In this document: in pieces, positions 26,213 to 34,808 of the stretch
Layout of the letters: every line of letters starts with the position of its first letter
Position numbering within the stretch: the first letter of the stretch is position 1
Source of the DNA: Dehalococcoidia bacterium
GTDB lineage: Bacteria; Chloroflexota; Dehalococcoidia; UBA3495
Direction of reading: 5' to 3'
DNA: 62,640 nucleotides
Assembly (NCBI GenBank): GCA_030753265.1
Contig: JASMCQ010000092.1
Span: 1-62,640 of the forward strand
Program-made: the position numbers and the translations under genes
The notes under the pieces: model-generated
What the model saw: the letters and a program-made list of their open reading frames with translations, nothing else
Told to the model about the DNA's origin: nothing
Databases searched by the model: none

Positions 26213-26338
26213 TCAGCCTTCAGCGCTCGGCCGGGGTTGCTTCCCCGATGCCCATGGGGCATAATCCATGGCGATGTCCGCCAGTCAGGCGGCCGTTCGG
26301 TGGCCGCCGAAGGCCGGAAGCGGAGCGCTGAAGGCTGA
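26213..26338. repeat. MITE-like element with 16-bp perfect inverted ends
   Basis: TCAGCCTTCAGCGCTC at 26213-26228 is exactly inverted at 26323-26338, enclosing a 126-base element between the amidohydrolase and the acyl-CoA dehydrogenase. The ends belong to the RTCAGCN heptamer family. It has no coding potential. Confidence 0.6.
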
Positions 26339-26363
26339 AAGCCGACAGCTTTGGAGAGTTGAA

Positions 26364-27596
26364 ATGGACTTCGAACCTACTTACACCAGAGAGCAAGAAG
26401 AGTTCCGGCAGGAAGTTCAAGAGTGGCTCAAGGAGAACGTGCCCTCCAACTTGGAGCATCCGCCGGACCCCATCGACCTTACCTACGATCAATACCTGAT
26501 GCGGCGTGAGTTGGGCCGCCGGTTGGGCGCCAAGGGGTGGCTGTGGCCCACGGCTCCCACCCAGTATGGCGGCGGCGGCCTTTCCCTGGACCACTCGGTG
26601 GTGATCGAGGAGGAGATGGACTCCTACGGCCTCACCGTTCCTCCCTACTACGATTCCGGCGGCAGGCTGGGTGGCCCGTCAATCCTGGTCTGGGGCTCCG
26701 AGGAGCAGAAGCAGCACTTCCTGCCCATGATATTCGGGGGCCAGATTCGCACCTGGCAACTGCTAACCGAGCCGGAAGCGGGCTCCGACCTGGCCAACGT
26801 TCAGTCCACGGCCATTCCCGATGGCGACGACTACGTCATCAACGGGCAAAAGGTCTTTATCGGCAGCTCTTACGGCTGCGACTATATGTGGTCCGTGCTC
26901 CGCACCGACACCGAGGCGCCAAGACACCAGAACCTGGGCTGGTTCATGATACCGGCGGACCTGCTGGGGATATCCATTGTGCCCATGGACCTGCTCATCG
27001 GTGGGGGAGAATCCGGGGCCGGCTCCGGTACCAAGAACATGATTTTCTTCGACAACGTCCGGATATCCAAGTTCCACATGGTGGGCGGACACAACCAGGG
27101 ATGGAAGGTGGCCACGACCCACCTGGAGCTGGAGCATGGCAGCGGCGGACGCATCGCCCGGAACTGGCTGGTGGACCGCCTCTTCGACTATTGCCGCAGC
27201 ACCCAGCGCCGCGGCCGGCCGCTGAGCAAAGACCAGGACGTACGCGACCACCTGGTGGATGTGTATATCAACGCGGAAATCCTGCGGCTGTTCAACCTGC
27301 GCAACTACTGGATGGCCCGTAGCGGGACCAGCATGACCTATGAAGGACCCCAGTCGTCCTTCGTCCGCAAGATGTCCGGCCTGCGAATGACCAACACCGT
27401 CCTGAACCTCCTGGGACCCGCGGCCCTGACCCATGACGCCCAGTGGGGCGCCGCCGACGGCCACGTCGAGGCCCACCAACGCTCGGGCATCGTCGCCGTC
27501 CATCCGGGGGGCACTGCGGATATTCAGAAGGTAATCATGGCGCGGCGCATCGGCATCGGCCGCGAGGTGAAGGAGAAGGCCGGAGCACTTGCTTAA
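26364..27596 (+). CDS. acyl-CoA dehydrogenase family protein
   Basis: This 410-residue flavoprotein has the N-terminal helical domain (YTREQEEFRQEVQEWL), a middle beta domain with LLTEPEAGSDLANVQSTA (FAD and substrate binding) and a C-terminal helical domain ending HPGGTADIQKVIMARR. In medium-chain enzymes the catalytic glutamate precedes a G-T--IQ motif as YEGT; here HPGGT has no Glu at that position, so the base must lie elsewhere or be supplied by a partner. The start at 26364 has GGAGAG 6 bases upstream; a longer in-frame start would run through the repeat. It is followed within 86 bases by a second dehydrogenase. Confidence 0.9.
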   Translation: MDFEPTYTREQEEFRQEVQEWLKENVPSNLEHPPDPIDLTYDQYLMRRELGRRLGAKGWLWPTAPTQYGGGGLSLDHSVVIEEEMDSYGLTVPPYYDSGGRLGGPSILVWGSEEQKQHFLPMIFGGQIRTWQLLTEPEAGSDLANVQSTAIPDGDDYVINGQKVFIGSSYGCDYMWSVLRTDTEAPRHQNLGWFMIPADLLGISIVPMDLLIGGGESGAGSGTKNMIFFDNVRISKFHMVGGHNQGWKVATTHLELEHGSGGRIARNWLVDRLFDYCRSTQRRGRPLSKDQDVRDHLVDVYINAEILRLFNLRNYWMARSGTSMTYEGPQSSFVRKMSGLRMTNTVLNLLGPAALTHDAQWGAADGHVEAHQRSGIVAVHPGGTADIQKVIMARRIGIGREVKEKAGALA

Positions 27597-27600
27597 CAGC

Positions 27601-27660
27601 CATCAGCTTTCAGCTTTCAGCAGCCACTCCAATAGTTGGCCCCTGCTGGCTGACAGCTAA
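27601..27660. repeat. heptamer-type repeat with inverted ends
   Basis: CCATCAGCTTTCAGCTTTCA on the left and GCTGGCTGACAGCTAA on the right are inverted RTCAGCN arrays. They fill the space between the two acyl-CoA dehydrogenase genes up to the ribosome site of the second. Confidence 0.55.
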
Positions 27661-27681
27661 TTCCCAGAGGAGGAACCACCC

Positions 27682-28803
27682 ATGGACCTGTCGCTGACCT
27701 CGGAACAAGAGATGCTGAAGACGGCGGTTCGCCGCTTCGTTCAGAAGGAGTACACCAAAGAGACCCTTTTGGACATGGCAACGTCGGGCCATGTAGCGCC
27801 TTCAGACCCCTGGCAGAAGCTGGCCGAGACCGGATGGCTGGGCATCGTGGTCCCGCCGGAGTACGGCGGCGAGGGCGCCTCGCTGACCGATGCCGGGGTG
27901 ATGTTCGAGGAGCTTGGCCGGGGACCGGTGCCTGGACCCCACCTTACCTCCGGCGTGCTGGGAGTGTTCACGGTCCTGGAGGGAGGCACCGAAGAGCAGA
28001 AACGCGACTGGCTGCCCCGAATCTCCAAGGGCGAGGCCCGGCTGGTTCCGGCGGTAACGGAGGCCGATTACAGTTGGGAGGCCGGGGACGTGCGCCTGGT
28101 GGCCCGGCGGGACGGCGACGGCTATCTCTTGAACGGCACCAAGGTATTCATTCTGGACGCCACCTCCGCCACCCATCTCCTGTGCGCCGCTCGCTCGGAA
28201 GAGGACGGCGAAGTCGGCATGGCGACGGTGCCGGTAACCTCTCCCGGCCTCTCCATACGCGCCCTGCCCGGCATGGCCTGGAATCTGGCGGAGGTCAAGT
28301 TCGACGACGTAGCGATCGACAAGCCGGACATTCTGGGCGAGTCGTTCACCAGCGGGTGGGCTGCTCTGGAGCGGGCCATCGCCCGGACCATCCCCGTCAT
28401 GAGCGCCTACCAGGTTGGGGCCTGCCAGTCGATCTACGAGTTGTCTGTAGCCTATAGCCGGACCCGGATGCAGTTCGGCACGCCGATCGGCCGGTTCCAG
28501 AGGGTGCAGGACCATGTTATCAACCTGGTCAACCAACTGGATGCAGCCCGTTGGACCACCTACGAGGCCCTCTGGAAGCTGGACACCGGCAAGGCGGCCG
28601 CCGACAGCGTCCACCTGGCCAAGGCCGTGGGCAGCGAGGCCTACTATCAGGCTTGCAACCACGCCCACGAGGTCCACGCCGGGGTGGGCAGCATGACCGA
28701 GTACGGTCTGACACTGCACACCACCGCGTCCCGTACCCTGTACCACTATCTCGGGGACCCTCTCTACCACCGCCGCCGGCTGGCCGAGGCGTTGGAGTTG
28801 TAG
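27682..28803 (+). CDS. acyl-CoA dehydrogenase family protein
   Basis: This 373-residue protein has the family fold: SLTSEQEMLKTAVRRFVQKE (N-terminal helices), GIVVPPEYGGEGASLTDAG, and a late SRTRMQFGTPIGRFQRVQDH typical of FAD-contacting helices. The last third is divergent. No YEGT-type catalytic glutamate is seen near the end, which reads GDPLYHRRRLAEALEL. Adjacent acyl-CoA dehydrogenase genes with incomplete sites often make alpha-beta heteromers, as in actinobacterial steroid degradation. That is a plausible reading of this gene and the one at 26364. AGAGGAGG lies upstream of the ATG. The 3' 51 bases are nearly repeated at 29803-29853. Confidence 0.9.
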   Translation: MDLSLTSEQEMLKTAVRRFVQKEYTKETLLDMATSGHVAPSDPWQKLAETGWLGIVVPPEYGGEGASLTDAGVMFEELGRGPVPGPHLTSGVLGVFTVLEGGTEEQKRDWLPRISKGEARLVPAVTEADYSWEAGDVRLVARRDGDGYLLNGTKVFILDATSATHLLCAARSEEDGEVGMATVPVTSPGLSIRALPGMAWNLAEVKFDDVAIDKPDILGESFTSGWAALERAIARTIPVMSAYQVGACQSIYELSVAYSRTRMQFGTPIGRFQRVQDHVINLVNQLDAARWTTYEALWKLDTGKAAADSVHLAKAVGSEAYYQACNHAHEVHAGVGSMTEYGLTLHTTASRTLYHYLGDPLYHRRRLAEALEL

Positions 28804-28806
28804 GCG
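28756..28806. repeat. left copy of a 51-bp direct repeat (acyl-CoA dehydrogenase tail)
   Basis: This stretch, the last codons and stop of the dehydrogenase gene, matches 29803-29853 at 45 of 51 positions, in the same orientation. The two copies flank the broken nuclease gene. Confidence 0.8.
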
Positions 28807-28815
28807 CCGCGAGAT

Positions 28816-29759
28816 TCAGGTTTCGTTTTGCGGCACCCCGGTCAGCTTACCGAAGTTCAAATAACGATCGAGGAAGACGTCTATCCACTCTTTCCGGGTG
28901 TTGCGCTGGACGGACGCGCACACGCTCTCAAGCGTCCAGGGCTCGAATGTATTGGCTTCGATGAGACACGCGTTGTAATCGTCCACGGCGCGGGCACAGA
29001 ATTCGTTTCGTTCGGGATACAGGAACACAAAGAAGCCATCATCGAAATCTGCTGCCGCCAGCAAGCTGCCCGCCAGTAGATGGTCCCGCCACACCTGTTG
29101 AAGTGGCTGTTTTTGAAGTAGCTTCAGGCGGTCATCCCTGAAACAGCCCATGGTGCGAGCTACTTCGATGTAACGGGGCCGATGCCTGGCCGGTTTGCCT
29201 AGCAGGTTTTCGTGGTACTTTACCTCTACACCGACGAAACCCCTCCCACCTTTCAGGTAATATAATTGATATAGACGTCAAAAGCGGAGTTGTCCCCGGT
29301 GTAATTGTCGTCTCCTCGGCCTGGCGAGTACTCGAACTCGATACCGGTAACCTCTGCAATACGGCCGCCGCTCAGTGCGCCAAGAGACGACGTGGCTAAC
29401 GATAGATCTTGTTGGAGTTCGCCGAACAGGTTGAATGCCAGGGGTTGGCTCGACAACAAGTCGTTAAATATCCTCGGCCGTCCATACAGCTTGCCACTGC
29501 TTTTGGTTTTGTCGAGCACCTCCTGCCCCACGACTCCGCGCACCGTTTCCGTGAGGTAATTCGACAATGTCTCCTCGGCCCATGGCATTGCCAACCGTGA
29601 GCCGAGGAGCCTGCTTCCGCCTCTACCTCGGTGCTCACCGATCGGGTAGCCACGTTCCACACGCCACATGGACTGCAACACCCGGGCCTGACGCTGGAAA
29701 TTTCGCCGGTCGATCTTCTCGAACACTTGGTAACGCCTCGCAATTTCATCAAGGTTCAT
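28816..29759 (-). pseudogene. PD-(D/E)XK nuclease-like gene (PGN_0703 type), frameshifted
   Basis: Read leftward from an ATG at 29759, the first 168 codons give RRYQVFEKIDRRNFQRQAR and reach the catalytic Asp region SAFDVYINY, then stop at TGA 29253-29255. In another frame the protein resumes at about 29259 with YLKGGRGFVGVEVKYHENLL, which supplies the E-x-K of the nuclease core. It continues with ARTMGCFRDDRLKLLQ and VWRDHLLAGSLL to a stop at 28816. The pieces join as one PD-(D/E)XK endonuclease-like protein of about 313 residues, broken by a single -1 (or +2) shift around 29256-29264, inside the active site. Base composition is less GC-rich than around it. It is convergent with the acyl-CoA dehydrogenase, leaving 12 bases. 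The type of nuclease (restriction-like) is inferred from resemblance only. Confidence 0.72.
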
Positions 29760-29802
29760 AGAGTGAAGATACTCCTATGGCGGCGGTGACCACCACAACG
29801 TC

Positions 29803-29853
29803 GACCCCCTGTACCACTGCCGCCGGCTGGCCGAAGCGTTGGATCTGTAGGCG
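29803..29853. repeat. right copy of the 51-bp direct repeat
   Basis: It encodes DPLYHCRRLAEALDL followed by TAG on the plus strand, against DPLYHRRRLAEALEL at the end of the dehydrogenase gene. The few codons before it (GGDHHNV) differ. It is either a target duplication around the nuclease or the tail of a lost second dehydrogenase. Confidence 0.75.
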
Positions 29854-29861
29854 CTAGAGCC

Positions 29862-32057
29862 TCAACGGCCCGCCGACTCGGCGGGTCTTTCCCCGGCAGC
29901 GGTACCCTTTAGTCTCAAACCGATCCGGGCCAGGTTTAGCTCCAGGTACGAGTAATCCCGGCCCAGCAGTTCCCGTACTGGGGCCAAGAGGAGGCCCTCT
30001 GTTTCGTGGAACGTCTTCTCGATCTTCGCCAGGCGCTCCGCTGGCGGCATCAAATAGCCCAGGTCAAGCTCTTCGCCGGCCATGACCAACTGCTCCAGGT
30101 GGTAAACGATGGTGCTCTCCGCCAGGCCGCGGGCCTGCGCAATATCGCCGAGCGGCAGCTTTTGACGGGCCAATCGCTTCGTTTCTTCCCGGGTTGCCCC
30201 GCCTCGCCGGGCGTTGCCATTTCTCTCGCGCCGGCCCCTGGGCGCCTCTTTTCCCACAAGCCCGTTGGTGGTGGCGTGGTCGCTGATTAGCGCCAGGAAG
30301 GGCTCGCTGAATTCGTCAAGTTTAACCCTTCCGACCCCGGATATCCGGAGAAAGCTCTCTTCGGTCTGGGGAAGGTAGGATGCCATCTGCCGGAGCGATG
30401 CGTCACCGAATATCAGGTACGGCGGTACGCCGCGCTCATCCGCGATCCGCTTGCGCAAGACCCGTAGCTTCTGAAACAGGTCCGGGTCACCGGTCAGGTT
30501 ATCGGCAACTGGGGTTGAGGTATCGCCCATTGAACGATCCGGGGAGCGTATGGGCCGCGTGAGGGTCAACTGCTCCCGGTTTCGGAGGAAAGCGTTGCCC
30601 GCATGGGTGACGAAGAGGGTGGGAAACTGACCGGCATCTTTTTCCAGCAGCCCCTTTCCCAGGAGGGCGTTCATCGACTGCGTCAGCTCATCAACGGAAA
30701 GATCACGGGCGATCCCATACACCGTCAGCCGGTCGTGCTCCCATTTGCGGATTTGCTTGGTCGCGGCGCCTCGAAGCACGCCGGCGATGTGGCTCGCGCC
30801 GAACCGCTCACCGGTCCGGATGACCGCCGAAAGGATCTTCTGAGAGATTTCGGTGGCGTCATACTCCTCCCGCTGTTCCAAGCAGACGTCGCACCCGCCG
30901 CAGCTTTCCTCTTCCCACTTCTCCCCGAAATACTCCAGCAGGTGTTTTCGGCGGCAGGTCTGGAGTTCAGCGAACTCGACCATTTGAGCCAGCTTCAGCC
31001 GAGCGCTATCTCGCTCCGTGCGGCCCTCGATCCGTTCGATGAAGTAGTCTTGCCTTATCTTGTCGCCGTAGGAGTAAAAGAGGACGCACTCGCTGGGCAG
31101 TCCGTCGCGCCCGGCCCGTCCCGTCTCCTGGTAGTAGCCTTCGAGGGACTTCGGCAGGTCGAAGTGGACCACCAGGCGAACGTCCGGCTTGTCGATCCCC
31201 ATTCCGAAGGCGATGGTCGCGACTACGATGGGGACCTCATCATGGATAAACTTTTCCTGGGTATCGTTACGCGTCGACCGCTCGAGGCCGGCATGGTATG
31301 GCAGCGCCTTGAATCCTCGATCCGACAGGTCCTCCGCCAGGGCTTCGGTGTCTTTGCGGGAGATGCGGTAGATGATGACGGAGCAGGGGCCGTGCTTTTT
31401 CAGCAGCTTCAGAAGTTCATCGAAGGAGTCCCTTTTGGGTTGGACCACGTAGCTGAGGTTGGCGCGGTTGAAGCTGGATATGAATGTCTCCGGCAGCCGG
31501 AGACCAAGCTGGGTAACGATGTCCTGGCGCACTTCCATGGTGGCCGTGGCGGTCAAGGCGATCACCGGGACGTTGGGGAAATCGTGCCTGAGGGTTTTCA
31601 GGTTGCGATAGTCCGGCCGAAAGTCGTGGCCCCATTCTGAAATGCAGTGGGCCTCGTCGATGGCGAAGAGGCTGATGTCCAGGCTTCCCAAGAATTCGCG
31701 GAACCCCGGTATGGCCAGGCGTTCCGGAGCGAGGTAGAGAATCTTGAGGGAACCCTCCAGGGCCCGCGCCCGTACTCGATTGATCTCCGAAGCAGGCAAC
31801 GTGCTGTTGATGAACGCGGCCGGAATGCCGTTGGACTTGAGGCCGTCAACCTGGTCCTTCATCAGGGCGATCAGCGGCGAGACCACGACGGTAAGTCCTT
31901 CGAAGCGGAGGGCCGGCATCTGGTAGCAGAGCGACTTGCCTCCGCCCGTGGGCATCAAGACCAGGGTGTCCCCTCGGGCAAGCACCCGGGTGATGATCTC
32001 TTCCTGTTGGGGGAGGAAGTGATCGAAGCCGAAATTAGATTTTAGAAGCGCAAGCAT
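29862..32057 (-). CDS. recQ: ATP-dependent DNA helicase RecQ
   Basis: This 731-residue 3'-5' helicase has all superfamily 2 motifs: [12 protein letters not shown] (Walker A, about 37-48), [28 protein letters not shown] (DEAH box with the RecQ aromatic loop), LTATAT, and [11 protein letters not shown] plus [10 protein letters not shown] in the second half. A zinc-binding region follows ([10 protein letters not shown] and CGGCDVC). Next come a winged-helix RQC domain, an HRDC domain (about 525-600) and a basic linker. A C-terminal helix-turn-helix-like segment at about 640-690 ([21 protein letters not shown]) is as in many long RecQ proteins. It acts in recombination repair and fork restart. 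The ribosome site is weak. It is a stand-alone gene. Confidence 0.96.
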   Translation of the reverse strand: MLALLKSNFGFDHFLPQQEEIITRVLARGDTLVLMPTGGGKSLCYQMPALRFEGLTVVVSPLIALMKDQVDGLKSNGIPAAFINSTLPASEINRVRARALEGSLKILYLAPERLAIPGFREFLGSLDISLFAIDEAHCISEWGHDFRPDYRNLKTLRHDFPNVPVIALTATATMEVRQDIVTQLGLRLPETFISSFNRANLSYVVQPKRDSFDELLKLLKKHGPCSVIIYRISRKDTEALAEDLSDRGFKALPYHAGLERSTRNDTQEKFIHDEVPIVVATIAFGMGIDKPDVRLVVHFDLPKSLEGYYQETGRAGRDGLPSECVLFYSYGDKIRQDYFIERIEGRTERDSARLKLAQMVEFAELQTCRRKHLLEYFGEKWEEESCGGCDVCLEQREEYDATEISQKILSAVIRTGERFGASHIAGVLRGAATKQIRKWEHDRLTVYGIARDLSVDELTQSMNALLGKGLLEKDAGQFPTLFVTHAGNAFLRNREQLTLTRPIRSPDRSMGDTSTPVADNLTGDPDLFQKLRVLRKRIADERGVPPYLIFGDASLRQMASYLPQTEESFLRISGVGRVKLDEFSEPFLALISDHATTNGLVGKEAPRGRRERNGNARRGGATREETKRLARQKLPLGDIAQARGLAESTIVYHLEQLVMAGEELDLGYLMPPAERLAKIEKTFHETEGLLLAPVRELLGRDYSYLELNLARIGLRLKGTAAGERPAESAGR

Positions 32058-32469
32058 CGAGCCATGCTAGCCTGGCGGCTTGTATTCATCAATGCCCACC
32101 TGTCAGTGCCGGTGCCAGGCACGGGGATTGGCCTCAGAAACACCCGGGGATATGTCACCCCGAGTGAAGCGAGGCGTTTCGGGTAAAAGGTCCAGGCCGC
32201 CACGCGGGGACCCCCTCTGAAAATGGCCCTCACCCCCGGCCCCTCTCCCGATGGGAGAGGGGGCATCGAGTGTTTTCATCTGCCGGTGGCGCCTCGCCGG
32301 GGCATGACAACTCGGAGTGACAGCGTCGCTTCGCTTCTCGGAGTGACCGCTTTGGGGCGAAGCCCAGGTACGGGTTTAGGTCGAATCCCCCCCAGTTCCC
32401 CTGCTCAGAGGGGAATCGAGGGGGATTTGTGATTCCTCTGATTTGGCTAGCGATGCCTAGGTTGGTGGC
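32058..32469. repeat. cluster of interspersed repeats (families C, E and G)
   Basis: No gene is seen in this 412-base gap. From left to right: a GTCACCCCGAGTGAAGCGAG unit of family C (32155-32174); the family G element GCCCTCACCCCCGG...GGGAGAGGGG at 32226-32263; a further family C relative at 32311-32350; and a family E palindrome with arms AATCCCCC and GGGGGATTTG at 32384-32430. Confidence 0.72.
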
Positions 32470-33234
32470 TCACCGCCCCTTCCAAACCGGGGCACGCTTC
32501 TCCGCGAACGCCTTGACGCCCTCCTGGGCGTCCTCGGTGTGCAGAACGAAGTCCCGCTTGGATTGGGCGTAGGCGACCCGCCGCTCCAGGTCCATTGCCG
32601 CGCCGTTGACCGACGCATCCTTGATGGCCGCGATGGAAAGGGGAGCGTTGGCGGTTATCTTGCGGGCCATCTCCTCGGCCCTGGGCATCACCTCATCCGG
32701 CGGCACCACGTGGTTGACCAGCATCAGGTCCAGGGCCCGCTGGGCGTTAACGAACTCACCGGTGAACAGAAACTCGAAGGCGATGTTGCGGGGGACCACC
32801 TGGGCCAGCAGGGCCGGGCCGCTGACCGAAGATATCCCTCGTTTGACCTGAGGCCAGCCGAACTGGGCCTCGGTAGACGCGATCCGGATGTCGCTGCCCA
32901 GCGCAATGCCACAGCCCTGGGCCAAACAGATGCCGTTGATGGCGGCGATGATCGGCTTCCAGATGTTGCACTGGACCACGTACAGGTCGCCGGTGCTGGG
33001 TCCCTCGTTGGCGCGGGCGGCGGCCATGGCCACCAGGTCGTGGCCCGTGGAGAAGGCCCGGCCCCGGCCGGTCACGATGGCGCACCGCACCTCAGGGTTG
33101 TTCTTCACGTCCTGAAAGGCGTCCCAGAGCAGCTGCCGCATCTCCGGATTGATGGCGTTGAGCTTCTCCGGGCGGTTCATCGTGATGTAGGCGATGCCGT
33201 CCTTAATTTCGTACAATGCTTCCGGTTCTGCCAA
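32470..33234 (-). CDS. enoyl-CoA hydratase/isomerase (crotonase) family protein
   Basis: This 254-residue crotonase has YITMNRPEKLNAINPEM near the start, IVTGRGRAFSTGHDL (oxyanion hole), AINGICLAQGCGIALGSD and FGWPQVKRGISSVSGPA. The two hydratase glutamates are replaced by Ile (GCGIALG) and Gln (GWPQVKRG), so water addition in the usual way is unlikely. The start codon is a TTG at 33232-33234 with GGGAGG 8 bases upstream; no ATG fits. It stands alone between repeats, near the first CoA-transferase pair, and shares its direction. Confidence 0.92.
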   Translation of the reverse strand: MAEPEALYEIKDGIAYITMNRPEKLNAINPEMRQLLWDAFQDVKNNPEVRCAIVTGRGRAFSTGHDLVAMAAARANEGPSTGDLYVVQCNIWKPIIAAINGICLAQGCGIALGSDIRIASTEAQFGWPQVKRGISSVSGPALLAQVVPRNIAFEFLFTGEFVNAQRALDLMLVNHVVPPDEVMPRAEEMARKITANAPLSIAAIKDASVNGAAMDLERRVAYAQSKRDFVLHTEDAQEGVKAFAEKRAPVWKGR

Positions 33235-33320
33235 TCTTGCACCTCCCTGATGTTTTGTGGTTCTTCCTAGATTCTGAAACTCTCACCGATGGTCCCCAGA
33301 AACACCCAAAGAAAAGAAAT

Positions 33321-33392
33321 CTCCGTGCCTCTGTGTCTCTGTGGTTCCGTACCCCCGGTACCCCCGGTACCCCCGGTACCCCGGGTACCCCC
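33321..33392. repeat. family F repeat (CCTCTGTGTCTCTGTGG) and a GTACCCCCG tandem
   Basis: GTGCCTCTGTGTCTCTGTGG (33325-33344) is a copy of the family F unit also found at 37683 and 37784. It runs directly into four to five copies of a 9-base unit GTACCCCCG (33349-33389, the last copies slightly altered). The tandem ends just before the stop codon of the CoA-transferase gene at 33395. Confidence 0.75.
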
Positions 33393-33394
33393 AC

Positions 33395-34672
33395 CTACCC
33401 CATGAGCCGCGACCCGATGGGCTTGGTGCCGATCACCTCCTGCGCTTCCAGGGCGGCGATTTCCTCACGCGGCATGCCCAACAGCTCCCCGTAGATCTGA
33501 TTATTGTGCTGGCCCAGGGTCGGCGAGGCCCAGCGGACCCGGACGGGGGTGGCCGACATCTTCCAGGGCATGCCCGGGTAACGGCGTGGGCCAACCTGGG
33601 GATGGTCCACGGTGACAAAGGTGCCCCGTTCGGTATAGTGGGGGTCTTCCAGCAGGTCCGGACCCCGCAGCACCGCGGCGGAAGGCACGCCGATACCCTG
33701 AAGTTCCTCGGCTGCCCGGAATGCATCCTGCCCGGCCGTCCAGCGGGTTATAATTTCGTCCAGCTCGTCCAGGTGCTGCAGCCGGCCGGCAGCCGTGGCG
33801 AAGCGAGGGTCGCCGGCCAGATCTTCGCCGCCGACCAGGCGGGCCAGCCCCCGCCACTGCTCGCTGCTGGTGACGGCGATGGTAACCCAGCGGTCTTCCC
33901 CGGCGCAAGGGTAGACGTTGTGCGGCGCGAGATCGGGGGACCGGTTGCCTTTCCGCTCCGGCTCTTCGCCGCTGATCTGGTACGCCAGCACGTCGGCGCC
34001 GGTGAGGGCCACCGCCGATTCGTGCTGAGACACGTCGATCATCATCCCTTTGCCGGTGCGTCGCCGGTAGCGTAGTGCGGCCAGCAGCACCCCGGCGGCG
34101 TGGGAGCCGGTTATGGGGTCGCCATGGTTTATGCCGGATTTCATCGGCCCCTCACCGGCATACCCGGTCATGTGGGCCATCCCGGAAAGCTGCTCCTGGC
34201 CGATGCCGTAGCAAACGTAGCCCTTCCAGGGGCCGGTATTGCCGAATGCCGGCATGGAGACGTAGATCAGATCTGGGCGAAGCCTGCGCAGCGCTTCGTA
34301 GTCGTACCCCAACCGGGCCAGGCTACCCTGACGGAAGTTCTCGATCAAGGCATCGCTGAGCGAGACCAGTTGTTCGAATATCCGTCGTCCCTCGTCGGAG
34401 GTCAGCTCCAGGGTGATTCCAAGTTTGCTGAGATGCAGGGTGTTGAACCAGCCGTTACGGTTCCAGGGTTGTTCCCCCGGCTCGCCGTCGGGGTAGGAGG
34501 CGATGCCTCGGGCCGGGCTGACCGGCCCCCGATGGGAGTCGTAGACGCTGAGCGACTCCAGTTTGATCACTTCCGCACCCATATCCGCCATCAGCTTGGT
34601 ACAGTAAGGCCCCGCCCAAATCCGGGACAGGTCCAGGATGCGGTAGTTTGCCAGAGCTTGACGGTCACTCAT
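33395..34672 (-). CDS. CaiB/BaiF (class III) CoA-transferase, catalytic-Asp type
   Basis: This 425-residue protein starts YRILDLSRIWAGPYCTKLMADMGA, the signature of class III CoA-transferases, which move CoA between carboxylic acids through an aspartyl-CoA intermediate. VIKLES, ALIENFRQGSL, GNTGPWKGY and the C-terminal PTLGQHNNQIYGELLG are all typical. The nucleophilic aspartate is D185 in INHGDPITG. The ATG at 34672 (GGAG 8 bases before it) is chosen over one 11 codons upstream. It lies 136 bases downstream of a paralogue at 34809-36104 that has Gln at the catalytic position, so a heteromeric enzyme is conceivable. The acid pair is unknown. Confidence 0.93.
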   Translation of the reverse strand: MSDRQALANYRILDLSRIWAGPYCTKLMADMGAEVIKLESLSVYDSHRGPVSPARGIASYPDGEPGEQPWNRNGWFNTLHLSKLGITLELTSDEGRRIFEQLVSLSDALIENFRQGSLARLGYDYEALRRLRPDLIYVSMPAFGNTGPWKGYVCYGIGQEQLSGMAHMTGYAGEGPMKSGINHGDPITGSHAAGVLLAALRYRRRTGKGMMIDVSQHESAVALTGADVLAYQISGEEPERKGNRSPDLAPHNVYPCAGEDRWVTIAVTSSEQWRGLARLVGGEDLAGDPRFATAAGRLQHLDELDEIITRWTAGQDAFRAAEELQGIGVPSAAVLRGPDLLEDPHYTERGTFVTVDHPQVGPRRYPGMPWKMSATPVRVRWASPTLGQHNNQIYGELLGMPREEIAALEAQEVIGTKPIGSRLMG

Positions 34673-34808
34673 TATTGGGACTCCGTTAAAAGCCGTGAAC
34701 ACCACCCCTCCCGGAAAGAACCCGGAGGGCCGTGAATAGCTGGGCCCTGCAAGTCCTTGGCAAGGAGGGTGGGTCGGGAAGGATAGCGTTGTTTCAGGGC
34801 TGGAGTAC

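Noticed and set aside
30603..31640. 345-codon open frame on the plus strand
   Set aside because: It is antisense to recQ, whose helicase motifs are unmistakable; its translation is low in motif content and arises from high GC.
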